Origin: HXMU1420-13 sp965601825
GTDB lineage: Bacteria > Bacteroidota > Rhodothermia > Balneolales > Balneolaceae
NCBI GenBank assembly: GCA_965601825.1
Contig: OZ271839.1
Location: forward strand, 3,410,001 to 3,474,000
Reading direction: 5' to 3'
Length of the DNA: 64,000 bases
The translations under genes were made by a program, and so were the position numbers. The notes under the pieces are model-generated. The model was not told where the DNA came from. It saw only the letters and a program-made list of their open reading frames with translations, and did no database searches. Below are positions 52,735 to 61,932 of this stretch, piece after piece. Positions within the stretch are counted from its first letter, which is position 1. Every line of letters begins with the position of its first letter.

Positions 52735-53610
52735 ATGAATTTATCAAAAACAACATTCGGAAATTTCAATTTATATACCATCGATACAGGAGACATAAAG
52801 CTTGATGGTGGTGCGATGTTTGGAGTTGTTCCAAAGACTTTATGGTCACGCGGAATTGAGGCTGATGAAAATAATCGTATCTCTATGACCATGCGCTGTC
52901 TGCTTATTGAATCAAAGAATACTGGTAAAATATATCTTGTTGATAACGGTGCGGGTACTAAGTTCAATGAGAAAATGATGGGTATCTATGGTATTGACTA
53001 TTCAGAAAAAACCCTTCAAAAATCACTTGAATATCATGGCTTTTCATTTGACCAAATCACTGATTTAGTTTTCACTCACCTTCACTTTGATCACTGTGGA
53101 GGAACTACCTATTTCGATGTAAATGATGAATTAGCTTTTACTTTTCCAAACGCCACCTATCACATAAATAAAAGACATTGGGAAACAGCAACGATGCCAA
53201 ATGCTCGAGAAAAAGCGAGTTTCCTTGCTGAGAATATTGAGCCTTTGAAATCTTCGACAGCAGTTAATCTAGTTGAAGATAATCACGAATTTGAAGATGG
53301 CTTTTCCACATATATGGTTAATGGTCATACTATTGGGCAGCAACTTCCTTTGTTATCAGATGGAGAAAGAAAGCTTTTGTTCGCAGCTGACCTACTGCCT
53401 ACCCATGTTCATCTTCCACTGCCATGGGTGATGGGATATGACATGTACCCAACAGAGACTTTACTAGAAAAAGAACGTTTTCTAAATCAGGCTAGTGAGG
53501 AAAAATGGTTCATTTATTTGGAACATGACCTGGAAAAAGAACTCATAACAATTAATTTTGACGGCAGAAAAGCTAGTATCGATCAGTCATTAACTTTAGA
53601 TGATATTTAA
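52735..53610 (+). CDS. MBL-fold metallo-hydrolase
   Basis: 291 residues. Metal ligands: THLHFDHCGG (HxHxDH), a His in VNGHTIGQQL, an Asp in LFAADLLP and a late His in YLEHDLE. This is a glyoxalase-II/quorum-quenching-like branch that often includes lactonases and uncharacterised esterases. An in-frame TTG two codons upstream is possible, but the ATG is preferred. It is separated from the cox operon by the terminator, so it is independent. Confidence 0.83.
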   Translation: MNLSKTTFGNFNLYTIDTGDIKLDGGAMFGVVPKTLWSRGIEADENNRISMTMRCLLIESKNTGKIYLVDNGAGTKFNEKMMGIYGIDYSEKTLQKSLEYHGFSFDQITDLVFTHLHFDHCGGTTYFDVNDELAFTFPNATYHINKRHWETATMPNAREKASFLAENIEPLKSSTAVNLVEDNHEFEDGFSTYMVNGHTIGQQLPLLSDGERKLLFAADLLPTHVHLPLPWVMGYDMYPTETLLEKERFLNQASEEKWFIYLEHDLEKELITINFDGRKASIDQSLTLDDI

Positions 53611-53667
53611 ACGCAATTTTTAACCTTTTTCAGAAGTTTTTTAACCAGTAAAACGGTTAATTGAAAT

Positions 53668-56600
53668 ATGAGCAATAGCACTCAATCAACAAATATTCTA
53701 AAAGATGAACTTTTAAAAGTTCACAAAGCATTCGAAGCTAAGAGTAGACAGCAATCTTTCTTGAATGCTTCGTTGTTGATTATTGGATGGTTTATTTCAT
53801 TTATCTTAATTGAGCACGTTTTTTATTTACCTGTTGAAGTAAAGATAGCTTCAATTATTGGGATTTTAGTTCTTTCAATTGTGCTTTTAAGAAGAAGTTA
53901 TGCCGGGGTTAAGAAGAAATCCTTTATTCAATTCTATCGTGAATTCAGTGCTTCCACTAACTTAAAGGAACTGAGTTACGCATTGGATTTGGAAAAGAAT
54001 TCAATTGCCAATCCAAAACTGGTTGAGGCTGCCATTTTCAGAAACTTGGAACTTGTTGAACCAAGTGTATTTCAAAAAAGTCTGAATGACTTTAAGAAAC
54101 AAAATTCAGTCACTATCAATTTTAATAGACAGAGAGTTTTACTCAGTTTATTGCTACTCATTGGTGTCATTACTGTAGTCAATTTCAATGATGCAGCTAG
54201 CAGATATTTGGCGTTCTATCAGACATTTGAAAAACCAAATCCATTTATTTTTACTGTTCAACCGGGAAATGCAACTTTAGAGCAAGGTAGTCCATTTGTT
54301 GTCTCAGTTACCTTTGATAATAACTTGTTGCCGGATGAAGTATCTCTGTACCTAAAAACACCTATTGAAGAAGAATACAGAAAGAGAGGTATGGATAGTA
54401 ATCAATCAACCTTCAACTCTTCAGCTATCAATTTGAATTCCGATGTTTCGTATTACTTATTGATGGATGGATACAAGACTGAAACATATGATGTAAAAGT
54501 TCAACTTCGTCCTCGTTTAGTAGATTTTCAGGTTAATGTAATCCCTCCTATTTATACCAAACAGGACACCATCACTTTTGAATATCCATTTTCTCAGGTT
54601 CAGGGTATTCAAGGATCACAAATGATTTTATCAGGTAAAGTGAATAAACCTCTTAATGAGTTTCTGGTTAAAAACACTGAATTCGAACAAGATGCTTTGA
54701 TTAGCCAGGATTTAGAATTTGAATATGCTGCTGAGATTATTGAGCCTGATACAATCGAATTCATTCTGGAAGATGAAAGTGGGTTACTGAATAAAAATCC
54801 ATTTCAATTTATAGTAGAGCCTATTTTAGATGAATATCCTTTTGCTGAGATTCTCGAACCGAGCAATTCTTTTGAAGAAATTGAGCCACGGGAAATAAAT
54901 ATTCTTTATAGAACTAGTGATGATTTTGGAATCACAAAAGCCTCCCTTCATTACGAATTGAAAAGAGCATTTGTCCAAAATGCTGAAGCCAAGTCCTATG
55001 ATTTTGAAAATGTATCAGAAGGAGTGCTGCAAAATCATGTATGGAATATCGAATCGCTTAACTTAAAACCAAAAGACGAACTTACCTTTTGGATTGAAGC
55101 TCAGGATAATGATAGATACAACGGTTTTAAAACATCCAGATCAAATGCAGTAACACTTACAATCCCATCGTTAATTGATTACTTCGAAGAACTTGACGAA
55201 AAAGAAGAAGAGGTTCAGACAGATTTAGAGGACATTTCTGAGAATTTTGAAGAGATGGAGCAACAATATGAAATGTTCAAAGAACAACTCAGAGAAGACC
55301 CTGAGATTGATTACCAGGACATGCGTCAGCTTCAAGAGGTTAAAGAACGACAAGAGCAAATCAAGGAACAACTTGATGAATTGAACGAAAAATTCAATGA
55401 GCTAAAAGAAGAGCTTAATGAAAATGATCTACTTTCGGAAGAGACTCTACAGGCGTACGATGAACTTCAGAAACTAATGGAAGAAATTGATGATCCCGCT
55501 TTCCGTGAAGCTCTTGAAATGCTACAAGAAAACATGAATTCTATGACTCCCGAACAACTTCGGGAAGCAATGGAAAATACCGAGTTTAATGAAGAGCTCT
55601 ATAAACAACGCATCGAGAGAACTATAGAGCTATTCAAACAGCTAAAATTGAATTCTGAATTAGAAAGACTGGCAAAAACATATGAAGACCTTGCACGGCA
55701 AGTGGAAGAAGAATCAAATTCAGAAGGGTCACAAGAACAACAGGAATCCATTCTTGAACAAACTGAACAAGCTGAAGAGTTACTACAAAACTTAGATGAA
55801 AACACAACCTCTAAGACCGAAGGTTCAATAAACGAACTTCAAGAACTATCAGAGCAGAAACTTAATGAAATAAAAGAAGCTCTTCAGAGTCAAGAATCAG
55901 ATGGGAATCAGAACTCAGACTCTGATTCCTCAGACCAATCTACTGAATCGGGAGAAGATGATGAAGAAAATAACCAAGAACAAGAAGGTGGAAACTCTGA
56001 ATCACAACCACAAAACCAGATTCAACAAGACTTTCAGGAATTAGCTGAGATGACAAGGGGAGCAATGTCTCAGATGAATCAGGAGCAACTAAATATAAAT
56101 ATCGCAGGGCTCCAATACATTCTTTATTCTCTTATTAACCTTTCATTAGAACAAGAGGAATTAACTACTTATGCCTCAGGTGCTGAGAGTAGAAGTCAGG
56201 CTTATGTTGGTTTTGCTCGTGATCAAAAGAACGTAGAGAATATCTTTAACTCTATTTCTGATTCCTTATTTCAGCTTTCGAAAGAGATACCTGCATTCTC
56301 AAATCAAATTAATACAGAAAAACTCGAAGTTGAGCGATTGATTGAACAAGCTCTTGTTCAAATGGCAGAAAGAAATCAAAGCAGATCCTCCGTCGCCACT
56401 CGACAAGCACTAGGTGGAATCAACAAGATTTCTTACCAGATCGCAAATCTTCTCGAACAACTTCAAAATCAATCTGGTGGTGGATCCGGAAGTGGCATGA
56501 GTATGCAACAAATGATTAAACAAATGCAGCAGATGGGTGAAAATCAGCAGCAAATCAATCAACAAATTCAGGATTTCATTAATGACATGCAGGGTGACCG

Positions 56601-57063
56601 TCTTACTCAAGATCAGATGGAGCGTTTGAATCAGTTATCACGGCAGCAGAATGAGATGCGAAAGCAATTACAGGAAATGCAGCAAAATGGTGGAGTTGAG
56701 GGTGGCGATCAATTAGGCAGTGATCTAGAGAGAATGATTGAACAAATGGAAGAAACTATTAATGATTTGCGTGGTGGTGCTGTAGACCCAACCTTGATTG
56801 AGCGACAACAAAATATTCTATCCAGAATGCTTGAGGCAGAAGATGCTATGCAAGAACGAGATGAAGAAGAAAGAAGAGAAGGAAGTGCAGGTGAAAGTAT
56901 TGAACGAATTTCTCCTCCAGAGATGACTCTGGAAGAACTGGAGCAACAAATTCGTAATCGACTTAATGACCCTAACTTTACGAAGTATTCGCCTGATTAT
57001 CAGCAGCTAATTCAAAGATACTTCGAGTTGCTCAAAGAACTCCAAAATCGAGAAATTCAATAA
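53668..57063 (+). CDS. DUF4175-family large membrane-anchored coiled-coil protein
   Basis: 1131 residues. Two membrane helices (about 32-54 and 57-75) and another near 155-172 lead to a beta-rich part (about 190-490) and then an extended Glu/Gln-rich helical region to the C-terminus, with strong heptad character and low-complexity runs such as EQEGGNSESQPQ. The layout matches DUF4175 proteins of Bacteroidota, which are found near batA/batB-type genes; a batB-like gene is nearby here on the other strand. Function unknown, perhaps cell-envelope. The last 7 bases overlap the convergent HAD gene. Confidence 0.78.
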   Translation: MSNSTQSTNILKDELLKVHKAFEAKSRQQSFLNASLLIIGWFISFILIEHVFYLPVEVKIASIIGILVLSIVLLRRSYAGVKKKSFIQFYREFSASTNLKELSYALDLEKNSIANPKLVEAAIFRNLELVEPSVFQKSLNDFKKQNSVTINFNRQRVLLSLLLLIGVITVVNFNDAASRYLAFYQTFEKPNPFIFTVQPGNATLEQGSPFVVSVTFDNNLLPDEVSLYLKTPIEEEYRKRGMDSNQSTFNSSAINLNSDVSYYLLMDGYKTETYDVKVQLRPRLVDFQVNVIPPIYTKQDTITFEYPFSQVQGIQGSQMILSGKVNKPLNEFLVKNTEFEQDALISQDLEFEYAAEIIEPDTIEFILEDESGLLNKNPFQFIVEPILDEYPFAEILEPSNSFEEIEPREINILYRTSDDFGITKASLHYELKRAFVQNAEAKSYDFENVSEGVLQNHVWNIESLNLKPKDELTFWIEAQDNDRYNGFKTSRSNAVTLTIPSLIDYFEELDEKEEEVQTDLEDISENFEEMEQQYEMFKEQLREDPEIDYQDMRQLQEVKERQEQIKEQLDELNEKFNELKEELNENDLLSEETLQAYDELQKLMEEIDDPAFREALEMLQENMNSMTPEQLREAMENTEFNEELYKQRIERTIELFKQLKLNSELERLAKTYEDLARQVEEESNSEGSQEQQESILEQTEQAEELLQNLDENTTSKTEGSINELQELSEQKLNEIKEALQSQESDGNQNSDSDSSDQSTESGEDDEENNQEQEGGNSESQPQNQIQQDFQELAEMTRGAMSQMNQEQLNINIAGLQYILYSLINLSLEQEELTTYASGAESRSQAYVGFARDQKNVENIFNSISDSLFQLSKEIPAFSNQINTEKLEVERLIEQALVQMAERNQSRSSVATRQALGGINKISYQIANLLEQLQNQSGGGSGSGMSMQQMIKQMQQMGENQQQINQQIQDFINDMQGDRLTQDQMERLNQLSRQQNEMRKQLQEMQQNGGVEGGDQLGSDLERMIEQMEETINDLRGGAVDPTLIERQQNILSRMLEAEDAMQERDEEERREGSAGESIERISPPEMTLEELEQQIRNRLNDPNFTKYSPDYQQLIQRYFELLKELQNREIQ

Positions 57064-57803
57064 TTGAGATTATACTCAATGATTGCATGATAGGCCTCTA
57101 ATACGCCATCTGTAGATTTGCCTTTCAATACATGTGTGATTTCTTTAACAGGTGGTGATGCATTTGCCGGTGCAAAAGGTAATTTCACGATTTTCAGTCC
57201 TGGAATATCACCGCTTGAGTCTCCAATGTAAGCTACTTCTGAAAGATCAAATCCAAGGTGCTCACATATCATTTTAATTCCTTCACCCTTATTCGCTTTT
57301 TTTAGGATGATATTTACGGAAACCTCAGTAAAGTGCACTTCAAAATGCGGATAGTTTGCAGAAATAAACTCCTCGGCTAAATCTCTACTTTTATAAATCA
57401 CTGATGAATCAGGATTGATCACGCCAATATCAGTAAACTTTGCAAACTCAGCGATAGAAGAAGGAAAACGCTCGATAAGGTGTTCTTTCGCCCACGCTTT
57501 GATTTCTACCACTTCATCCTCCCTTTCCTTGGTAAGAGCGGGATTCCAAGTTAATTCGTTCTTTTCCACATCGTACATCCCTCCTCCGCTTTCAAATAGA
57601 AATGGCAAACGAATACCCAGTATTTGAGCCATTGCTTCAGCATAAGGCATTGGACGACCAGTGCAGATTGTTAGTGGTGGGATATTAAAATCGAAATGGC
57701 TATTTAGATTTAATTGACGAACTTTTGAAAAGGTTTTCCAATCTGGAGTGACAAAAGGATCTGTAATACATCCGTCCAGATCCGTAATAAATAATTTGAT
57801 CAT
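57057..57803 (-). CDS. HAD-superfamily (type IIB) phosphatase
   Basis: 248 residues. HAD motif I is FITDLDGCITD, motif II CTGRP, and motifs III/IV are a Lys in KKANKGEGI and YIGDSSGDIPG. The cap is type IIB, as in Cof, sucrose-phosphate phosphatase and phosphoglycolate phosphatase (TA0175-like). A sugar-phosphate substrate is likely but not identifiable. It begins 3 bases after the batB-like gene ends and so follows it in an operon. Confidence 0.82.
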   Translation of the reverse strand: MIKLFITDLDGCITDPFVTPDWKTFSKVRQLNLNSHFDFNIPPLTICTGRPMPYAEAMAQILGIRLPFLFESGGGMYDVEKNELTWNPALTKEREDEVVEIKAWAKEHLIERFPSSIAEFAKFTDIGVINPDSSVIYKSRDLAEEFISANYPHFEVHFTEVSVNIILKKANKGEGIKMICEHLGFDLSEVAYIGDSSGDIPGLKIVKLPFAPANASPPVKEITHVLKGKSTDGVLEAYHAIIEYNLNY

Positions 57804-57806
57804 ACT

Positions 57807-58823
57807 TTACTTAGCTCGATAATTTGGGAACAAAACGCCTGCGATAAAACAGAGTAAAGCTATTGCAGCTAACCATTGATACTGATTTTTGAAATCAGCG
57901 TATTCCTGGCTGCTAAATTCACCTTTTTCAAGCTCATCAACTCTAGCTAAAAATGCATCAATCCCATCATTTCCTCTTTCAATAGAGTAGTAGTTTCCAC
58001 CACCTGTTGACGCAATTTCCCTTAGTACATTTGATTGTAAACTTGTTGTAACTACTCTTCCATCTCTATCCCGTTTGTAACCAACTAATTGCCCGGTTTC
58101 TTCTTCATAAATAGGGATAGTCGTTCCTTCCTGAGTGCCAATTCCAAGAGTATACAATGAAATATTTGAATCAATTAGGTTCTCTAGAGCCTCATTATAT
58201 GATTGGCCATGATCCTCTCCGTCAGAAATGATTAAGAGAACTTTTGCTGCCTCAGTAGTTGATTCTTCAAGTGATTCAAATGCTGCTAAAGATGTTTCCA
58301 TCGCTGACTTGAAATCAGTGGCCGAACTTGGCATCTGATCGGTATCAACAATTTCCAGAAATAGAAGCAGTGCTGAATAATCTAAAGTCATAGGACTTTG
58401 GAGATAAGCTTCTCCTGTAAAAACAACTAATCCTACCCTATCTCCTTTCAACCGATCAATTAATCGACGAATTTCGAATTTAGCTTTTTCTAGTCTACTT
58501 GGTCTTACATCTTCAGCATTCATACTTGCGGATAAATCTAGCGCGATGAGCATATCTACTCCACGCCTTTTTACCTCACGAACCTCGGTTCCAATCTTAG
58601 GACCTGCTAGCGAAATGATCACAAATACAAAACCAGCGATCATCAATGCAGTTTTAATTGAATTCCCTGTTTGCCAGAAACCGATTCTTAATGAATCAAA
58701 AAGATTTCGTTCGAAAAACTTCTCTTGAATTTGCTTTAAACCTCTTCCTCGCCACCAAACCAGTGTTATCAGGATTGGGATTATCAGTAATAACCATAAA
58801 AAAGGTGCGTCTTGCCAAATCAT
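57807..58823 (-). CDS. VWA domain membrane protein, BatB-like
   Basis: 338 residues. Two N-terminal helices (about 8-25 and 57-76), a von Willebrand A domain with MIDAS residues DLSASM and the distal Thr/Asp (VFTGEAY, ISDGEDHG), and a C-terminal helix (about 315-333). GVDMLIALDLSASMNAEDVRPSRLEKAK and GDRVGLVVFTGEAYLQSPMTLDYSA are hallmark BatA/BatB sequences of the Bacteroides aerotolerance-type operon. The usual neighbours (a MoxR ATPase, DUF58, BatA, a TPR protein) are absent here, so the operon is split or reduced. Confidence 0.83.
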   Translation of the reverse strand: MIWQDAPFLWLLLIIPILITLVWWRGRGLKQIQEKFFERNLFDSLRIGFWQTGNSIKTALMIAGFVFVIISLAGPKIGTEVREVKRRGVDMLIALDLSASMNAEDVRPSRLEKAKFEIRRLIDRLKGDRVGLVVFTGEAYLQSPMTLDYSALLLFLEIVDTDQMPSSATDFKSAMETSLAAFESLEESTTEAAKVLLIISDGEDHGQSYNEALENLIDSNISLYTLGIGTQEGTTIPIYEEETGQLVGYKRDRDGRVVTTSLQSNVLREIASTGGGNYYSIERGNDGIDAFLARVDELEKGEFSSQEYADFKNQYQWLAAIALLCFIAGVLFPNYRAK

Positions 58824-58976
58824 GGTACTAGTGCCTAGTTTCTAGTTACTGGTTTCTCTAAATACATGTAAGCATCAAGTAAACTTATTAATCTTTTTTC
58901 CAAGAATCTCTATCTCGACAATAAGATTTGTTAAAACGATTTCACACTCAACATTCAATATTCAATATTGAGAAAT

Positions 58977-60233
58977 CTACTGAACTATAAGAACTTGTAA
59001 ATCCATTAGATTATTTCCGGTAGGTCCAATCTTAATTTGCGTATCCATCTGCTCATGAAAGTGATACGAGTCATTATTTTTTAAATATTCCTCTGGATTA
59101 ATTTTCTTCTTTCTGGCTTTAAGAGTTGTGAATGAATCTATAACTGCACCGGCTGAATCGGTTGGTCCATCTATTCCATCAGTTCCAATGCTTATCAAAT
59201 GTATATCATGTTGCCCTTCAAGTGAGATTGCACAAGCCAAAGCCAATTCCTGGTTTCTGCCTCCTTTACCTGAACCTTTAACATCTACATAACTCTCACC
59301 ATAAAAAATGAGTGCAGCAGGTTTATTAACAGGGAAATTCTTACTCAGTACAGAAATAGCTTTGGTAGAAATTTCTTTAGAAACTGAAAGAACATTATCT
59401 GAGTATGCCTCCGGAGCTATCCAGGTATCAAATCCTTCATTAGATAAATATCCTGCAACTTGATTTGCTAGATTCTCAGCCGAATGAATGATTCTTGTTT
59501 TATGATTTATAAATATTGATGAATCCGGTTTTGGGTTTTCAGGTATCACACCCTCTACTCCAAGTTGAATATGAGTTTGAACGGATAAAGGAATTCTATC
59601 CCACAATTCATATTTACTTAAGATTGATTTTGCTTCCTCAAAAGTTGAATTATCCCCTGTTGTTGGTCCACTTCCAATTGTTGAGATATCGTTGCCGGGT
59701 ACATCTGAACTAATAAGTGTAATTAGATTTGTATGAGACAACGCTGCACCTAACTTTCCACCTTTTAATTCACAGAGATGCTTTCTTACAATGTTCATCT
59801 CTTGGATAGAGGCCCCTGATTCAAGCAATAATTGATAAGTATATGCAAGTTCTTCGATTTCAATCCCATATGGTGGAATTGTAAGTAAAGAAGATGCACC
59901 ACCCGACAAACAAAAGTAAACAGTATCTCCGGATGGAATTGAGTCTGCGAGTTCAATCAATTCATAGGAAGCCGCAACCGTTTCTTCAGTAGGATATGGA
60001 TGAGAACCCTTAAAAATTTGAATATGATCTATATAATCTTCAGTAGGTGATATAATTATTCCATCAAAAGGTGGATAAGGTAACTCTTCATATAATTCAG
60101 CTGCCATATTCACCGAGGCTTTGCCTGCTCCTAAGATCCAGATATCTGTAGCATTATCAATTTCTGAATCTAGATTAATTGAAGGACCGTTTTTAATGAT
60201 GTGAATTATATTGTCAAGATGATTTTGCATCAA
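58977..60233 (-). CDS. Glycerate 2-kinase, MOFRL family (GckA/TtuD-like)
   Basis: 418 residues. The DUF4147 N-terminal domain has WILGAGKASVNMA, SGGASSLLT, NIVRKHLCELKGGKLGAAL and TLISSDVPGNDISTIGSGPT; the C-terminal MOFRL domain has FYGESYVDVKGSGKGGRNQELALACA and GTDGIDGPTDSAGAVID. It phosphorylates D-glycerate to 2-phosphoglycerate. The start ATG overlaps the 3' end of the upstream small membrane protein gene by 20 bases, so it is the third gene of the exosortase operon. A 153-base region after it (58824-58976) has short AT-rich repeats only. Confidence 0.87.
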   Translation of the reverse strand: MMQNHLDNIIHIIKNGPSINLDSEIDNATDIWILGAGKASVNMAAELYEELPYPPFDGIIISPTEDYIDHIQIFKGSHPYPTEETVAASYELIELADSIPSGDTVYFCLSGGASSLLTIPPYGIEIEELAYTYQLLLESGASIQEMNIVRKHLCELKGGKLGAALSHTNLITLISSDVPGNDISTIGSGPTTGDNSTFEEAKSILSKYELWDRIPLSVQTHIQLGVEGVIPENPKPDSSIFINHKTRIIHSAENLANQVAGYLSNEGFDTWIAPEAYSDNVLSVSKEISTKAISVLSKNFPVNKPAALIFYGESYVDVKGSGKGGRNQELALACAISLEGQHDIHLISIGTDGIDGPTDSAGAVIDSFTTLKARKKKINPEEYLKNNDSYHFHEQMDTQIKIGPTGNNLMDLQVLIVQ

Positions 60234-60708
60234 TCACCAACTTTGATTTTCTGTTTCCAAAAACTATTGCAACGTATCCTAAACTAAAAAGTGGTACTAG
60301 ATATCTGCATATAAAATCAATCGTTATGAAAATAATTTCATACTCAAATTGCCAAAAACTGATAAGTACTGTAGACATTAACCAACCACAAACTTGAATA
60401 ATCAGAAGATTTATGTAATCCTTGAATGATGCACCGATGATGATTAAAGCTAGAGTACTATAAAGCCAAAAAGAACCGAACGGTATTCGAAATCTCCAAC
60501 CGTTTGAAATTGAATTTGCTGTATTGAATATGATTATTGAAACATTCGAGGAAGCTTTTTTGAAAATTATTGACTCTGAGGTATAATTCTCCTCTTGAAT
60601 TTGATTCATATAGAAATCTGTCAATTCCTTTCTTAATTCATGTATACCAAAGACATAGAGTAACAGAGTTAGAATAAAGAGTATAGCTCTTATTAATAGT
60701 TTAGGCAT
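60214..60708 (-). CDS. Exosortase-associated small membrane protein (four helices)
   Basis: 164 residues with about four membrane helices (about 5-22, 83-100, 103-122 and 128-150) and an extracytoplasmic loop of about 55 residues containing NSISNGWRFRIPFGSFW. It overlaps the exosortase gene by 8 bases. Short single-domain exosortases of Bacteroidota are often followed by one small membrane protein of this kind (XrtF- or XrtX-associated proteins), so this is its likely partner. No catalytic motif is visible; the specific subfamily is not assigned. Confidence 0.65.
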   Translation of the reverse strand: MPKLLIRAILFILTLLLYVFGIHELRKELTDFYMNQIQEENYTSESIIFKKASSNVSIIIFNTANSISNGWRFRIPFGSFWLYSTLALIIIGASFKDYINLLIIQVCGWLMSTVLISFWQFEYEIIFITIDFICRYLVPLFSLGYVAIVFGNRKSKLVIDAKSS

Positions 60709-61246
60709 TCTTAGTTTTACTATGAAATTCTAAATTAACCTCCTCGAACCGAACCCATAATACCCACAATAAAAAAATCGCAATATAGAATACCGTTGAC
60801 GTTGCATATTCATGCATAAATTCTGTTAAAGAATACCATTCTTCTTGTGATACTACTAAAATTACAATTCGTATTATATTTATTAGATAAATAACTCCAA
60901 TTCCAAAAATTGAAAAACTTATTCTGCGTTTCCAATTGCCTGGATAAGCTAGAATAAACCCCAAGAAAAGCCCAATTGCTGCAATACCATTGCAACCATT
61001 AACTATTTCGATACCAACATTTTCATTTATGCCAATAATTCTATGCATTACCCAAACATCGTACCCGAATAATTGAATTAATCCATTCGAAATAGCGATA
61101 ATATTGAGCGAAAGCCATTCATCCAGATTACCTTTTGGAAGTAGCCACAATTCATAAATAACGTACCAGACACCAAAAAATAGTAGTGACTTAATTATGA
61201 AACGATAAATAGAATTATCATTGTCTGATGTGGGTTTAAGCTTCAT
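60701..61246 (-). CDS. Single-domain exosortase/archaeosortase family protein
   Basis: 181 residues with about five membrane helices. The catalytic triad of exosortases is present: Cys85 in VNGCNGI, Arg126 in INIIRIVIL and His145 in TEFMHEYAT. The short length fits the XrtF/XrtX/XrtY-type single-domain enzymes of Bacteroidota rather than the larger EpsH/XrtA type. It would cleave and sort proteins with a C-terminal signal, or act in polysaccharide handling; no CTERM-type substrate was seen in the window. First gene of an overlapping three-gene operon. Confidence 0.85.
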   Translation of the reverse strand: MKLKPTSDNDNSIYRFIIKSLLFFGVWYVIYELWLLPKGNLDEWLSLNIIAISNGLIQLFGYDVWVMHRIIGINENVGIEIVNGCNGIAAIGLFLGFILAYPGNWKRRISFSIFGIGVIYLINIIRIVILVVSQEEWYSLTEFMHEYATSTVFYIAIFLLWVLWVRFEEVNLEFHSKTKNA

Positions 61247-61282
61247 AATATTTAGAAGTAAGTTTATTTTATATAGTGTTGG

Positions 61283-61317
61283 ACACTTTATTCATTAAAA
61301 TTTATCTAACACTTTAT
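61283..61317. promoter_or_regulatory. Paired direct repeat upstream of the exosortase gene
   Basis: ACACTTTAT occurs at 61283-61291 and 61309-61317, starts 26 bases apart (about 2.5 helical turns), in the 116-base gap between the exosortase and wlbB-like genes. A TATATAAAAT element lies between them and the exosortase start on the minus strand. It may be an operator with a promoter; both arms being AT-rich makes chance possible. Confidence 0.3.
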
Positions 61318-61362
61318 AAATGACAGATATATACTATGTTCAGTATAAACAATTATTCCCAA

Positions 61363-61932
61363 CTATATTTCATAAACGAAATTGTCTTCTAAATTATATT
61401 TTTCTCCTGTTTCTTTACAGATTGCTATTCCTGATGAATCAAACTTAAGTCGGTGACCTGCCTTTGATACCCACCCTATTTGTTTGCCAGGATTTCCTAC
61501 GACCAATGCATAACTCTTTACCGTCTTTGTAATCACAGCACCTGCACCAATAAATGCATATTTTCCAATCTCATTCCCGCAAATTATTGTAGCATTTGCA
61601 CCAATTGAAGCGCCTTTGCAAACTCTTGTTTTTAGATATTCATTTTTCCTTTCAATAGCACTTCTCGGATTGATGACATTTGTAAAAACCATACTTGGGC
61701 CACAAAACACATCATCCTCTAGAATAACAGCATCATAAATAGAAACATTATTCTGTACTCTTACATTATCCCCTAGTAGTACATCATTACCTACATAGAC
61801 ATTTTGACCAAGCACACATCTTTCACCAATCTTTGCACCAGGCATGACATGAACCCAATGCCAGATTTTTGATCCATTACCAATATTTTTTGGATTTTCT
61901 ACAATTGCTGTTTTATGGATAAATTTACTCAT
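61363..61932 (-). CDS. Sugar-nucleotide N-acetyltransferase, WbpD/WlbB-like
   Basis: 189 residues. A left-handed beta-helix of hexapeptide repeats: KIWHWVHVMPGAKIGERCVLGQNVYVGNDV, then FCGPSMVFTNVINPRSAIERKNEYLKTRV and the late GAGAVITKTVKSYALVVGNPGK. These match UDP-2-acetamido-3-amino-2,3-dideoxy-glucuronate N-acetyltransferases (WbpD/WlbB). It overlaps the wlbA-like gene by 4 bases (ATGA). Part of a diacetamido-uronic-acid pathway for a surface glycan. Confidence 0.85.
   Translation of the reverse strand: MSKFIHKTAIVENPKNIGNGSKIWHWVHVMPGAKIGERCVLGQNVYVGNDVLLGDNVRVQNNVSIYDAVILEDDVFCGPSMVFTNVINPRSAIERKNEYLKTRVCKGASIGANATIICGNEIGKYAFIGAGAVITKTVKSYALVVGNPGKQIGWVSKAGHRLKFDSSGIAICKETGEKYNLEDNFVYEI

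Noticed and set aside
58824..58976. CTAGTTTCTAGTTACT and TCAATATTCAATATTGA motifs after the glycerate kinase gene
   Set aside because: Short low-complexity repeats without a T run or conserved hairpin; not called as a terminator or element.
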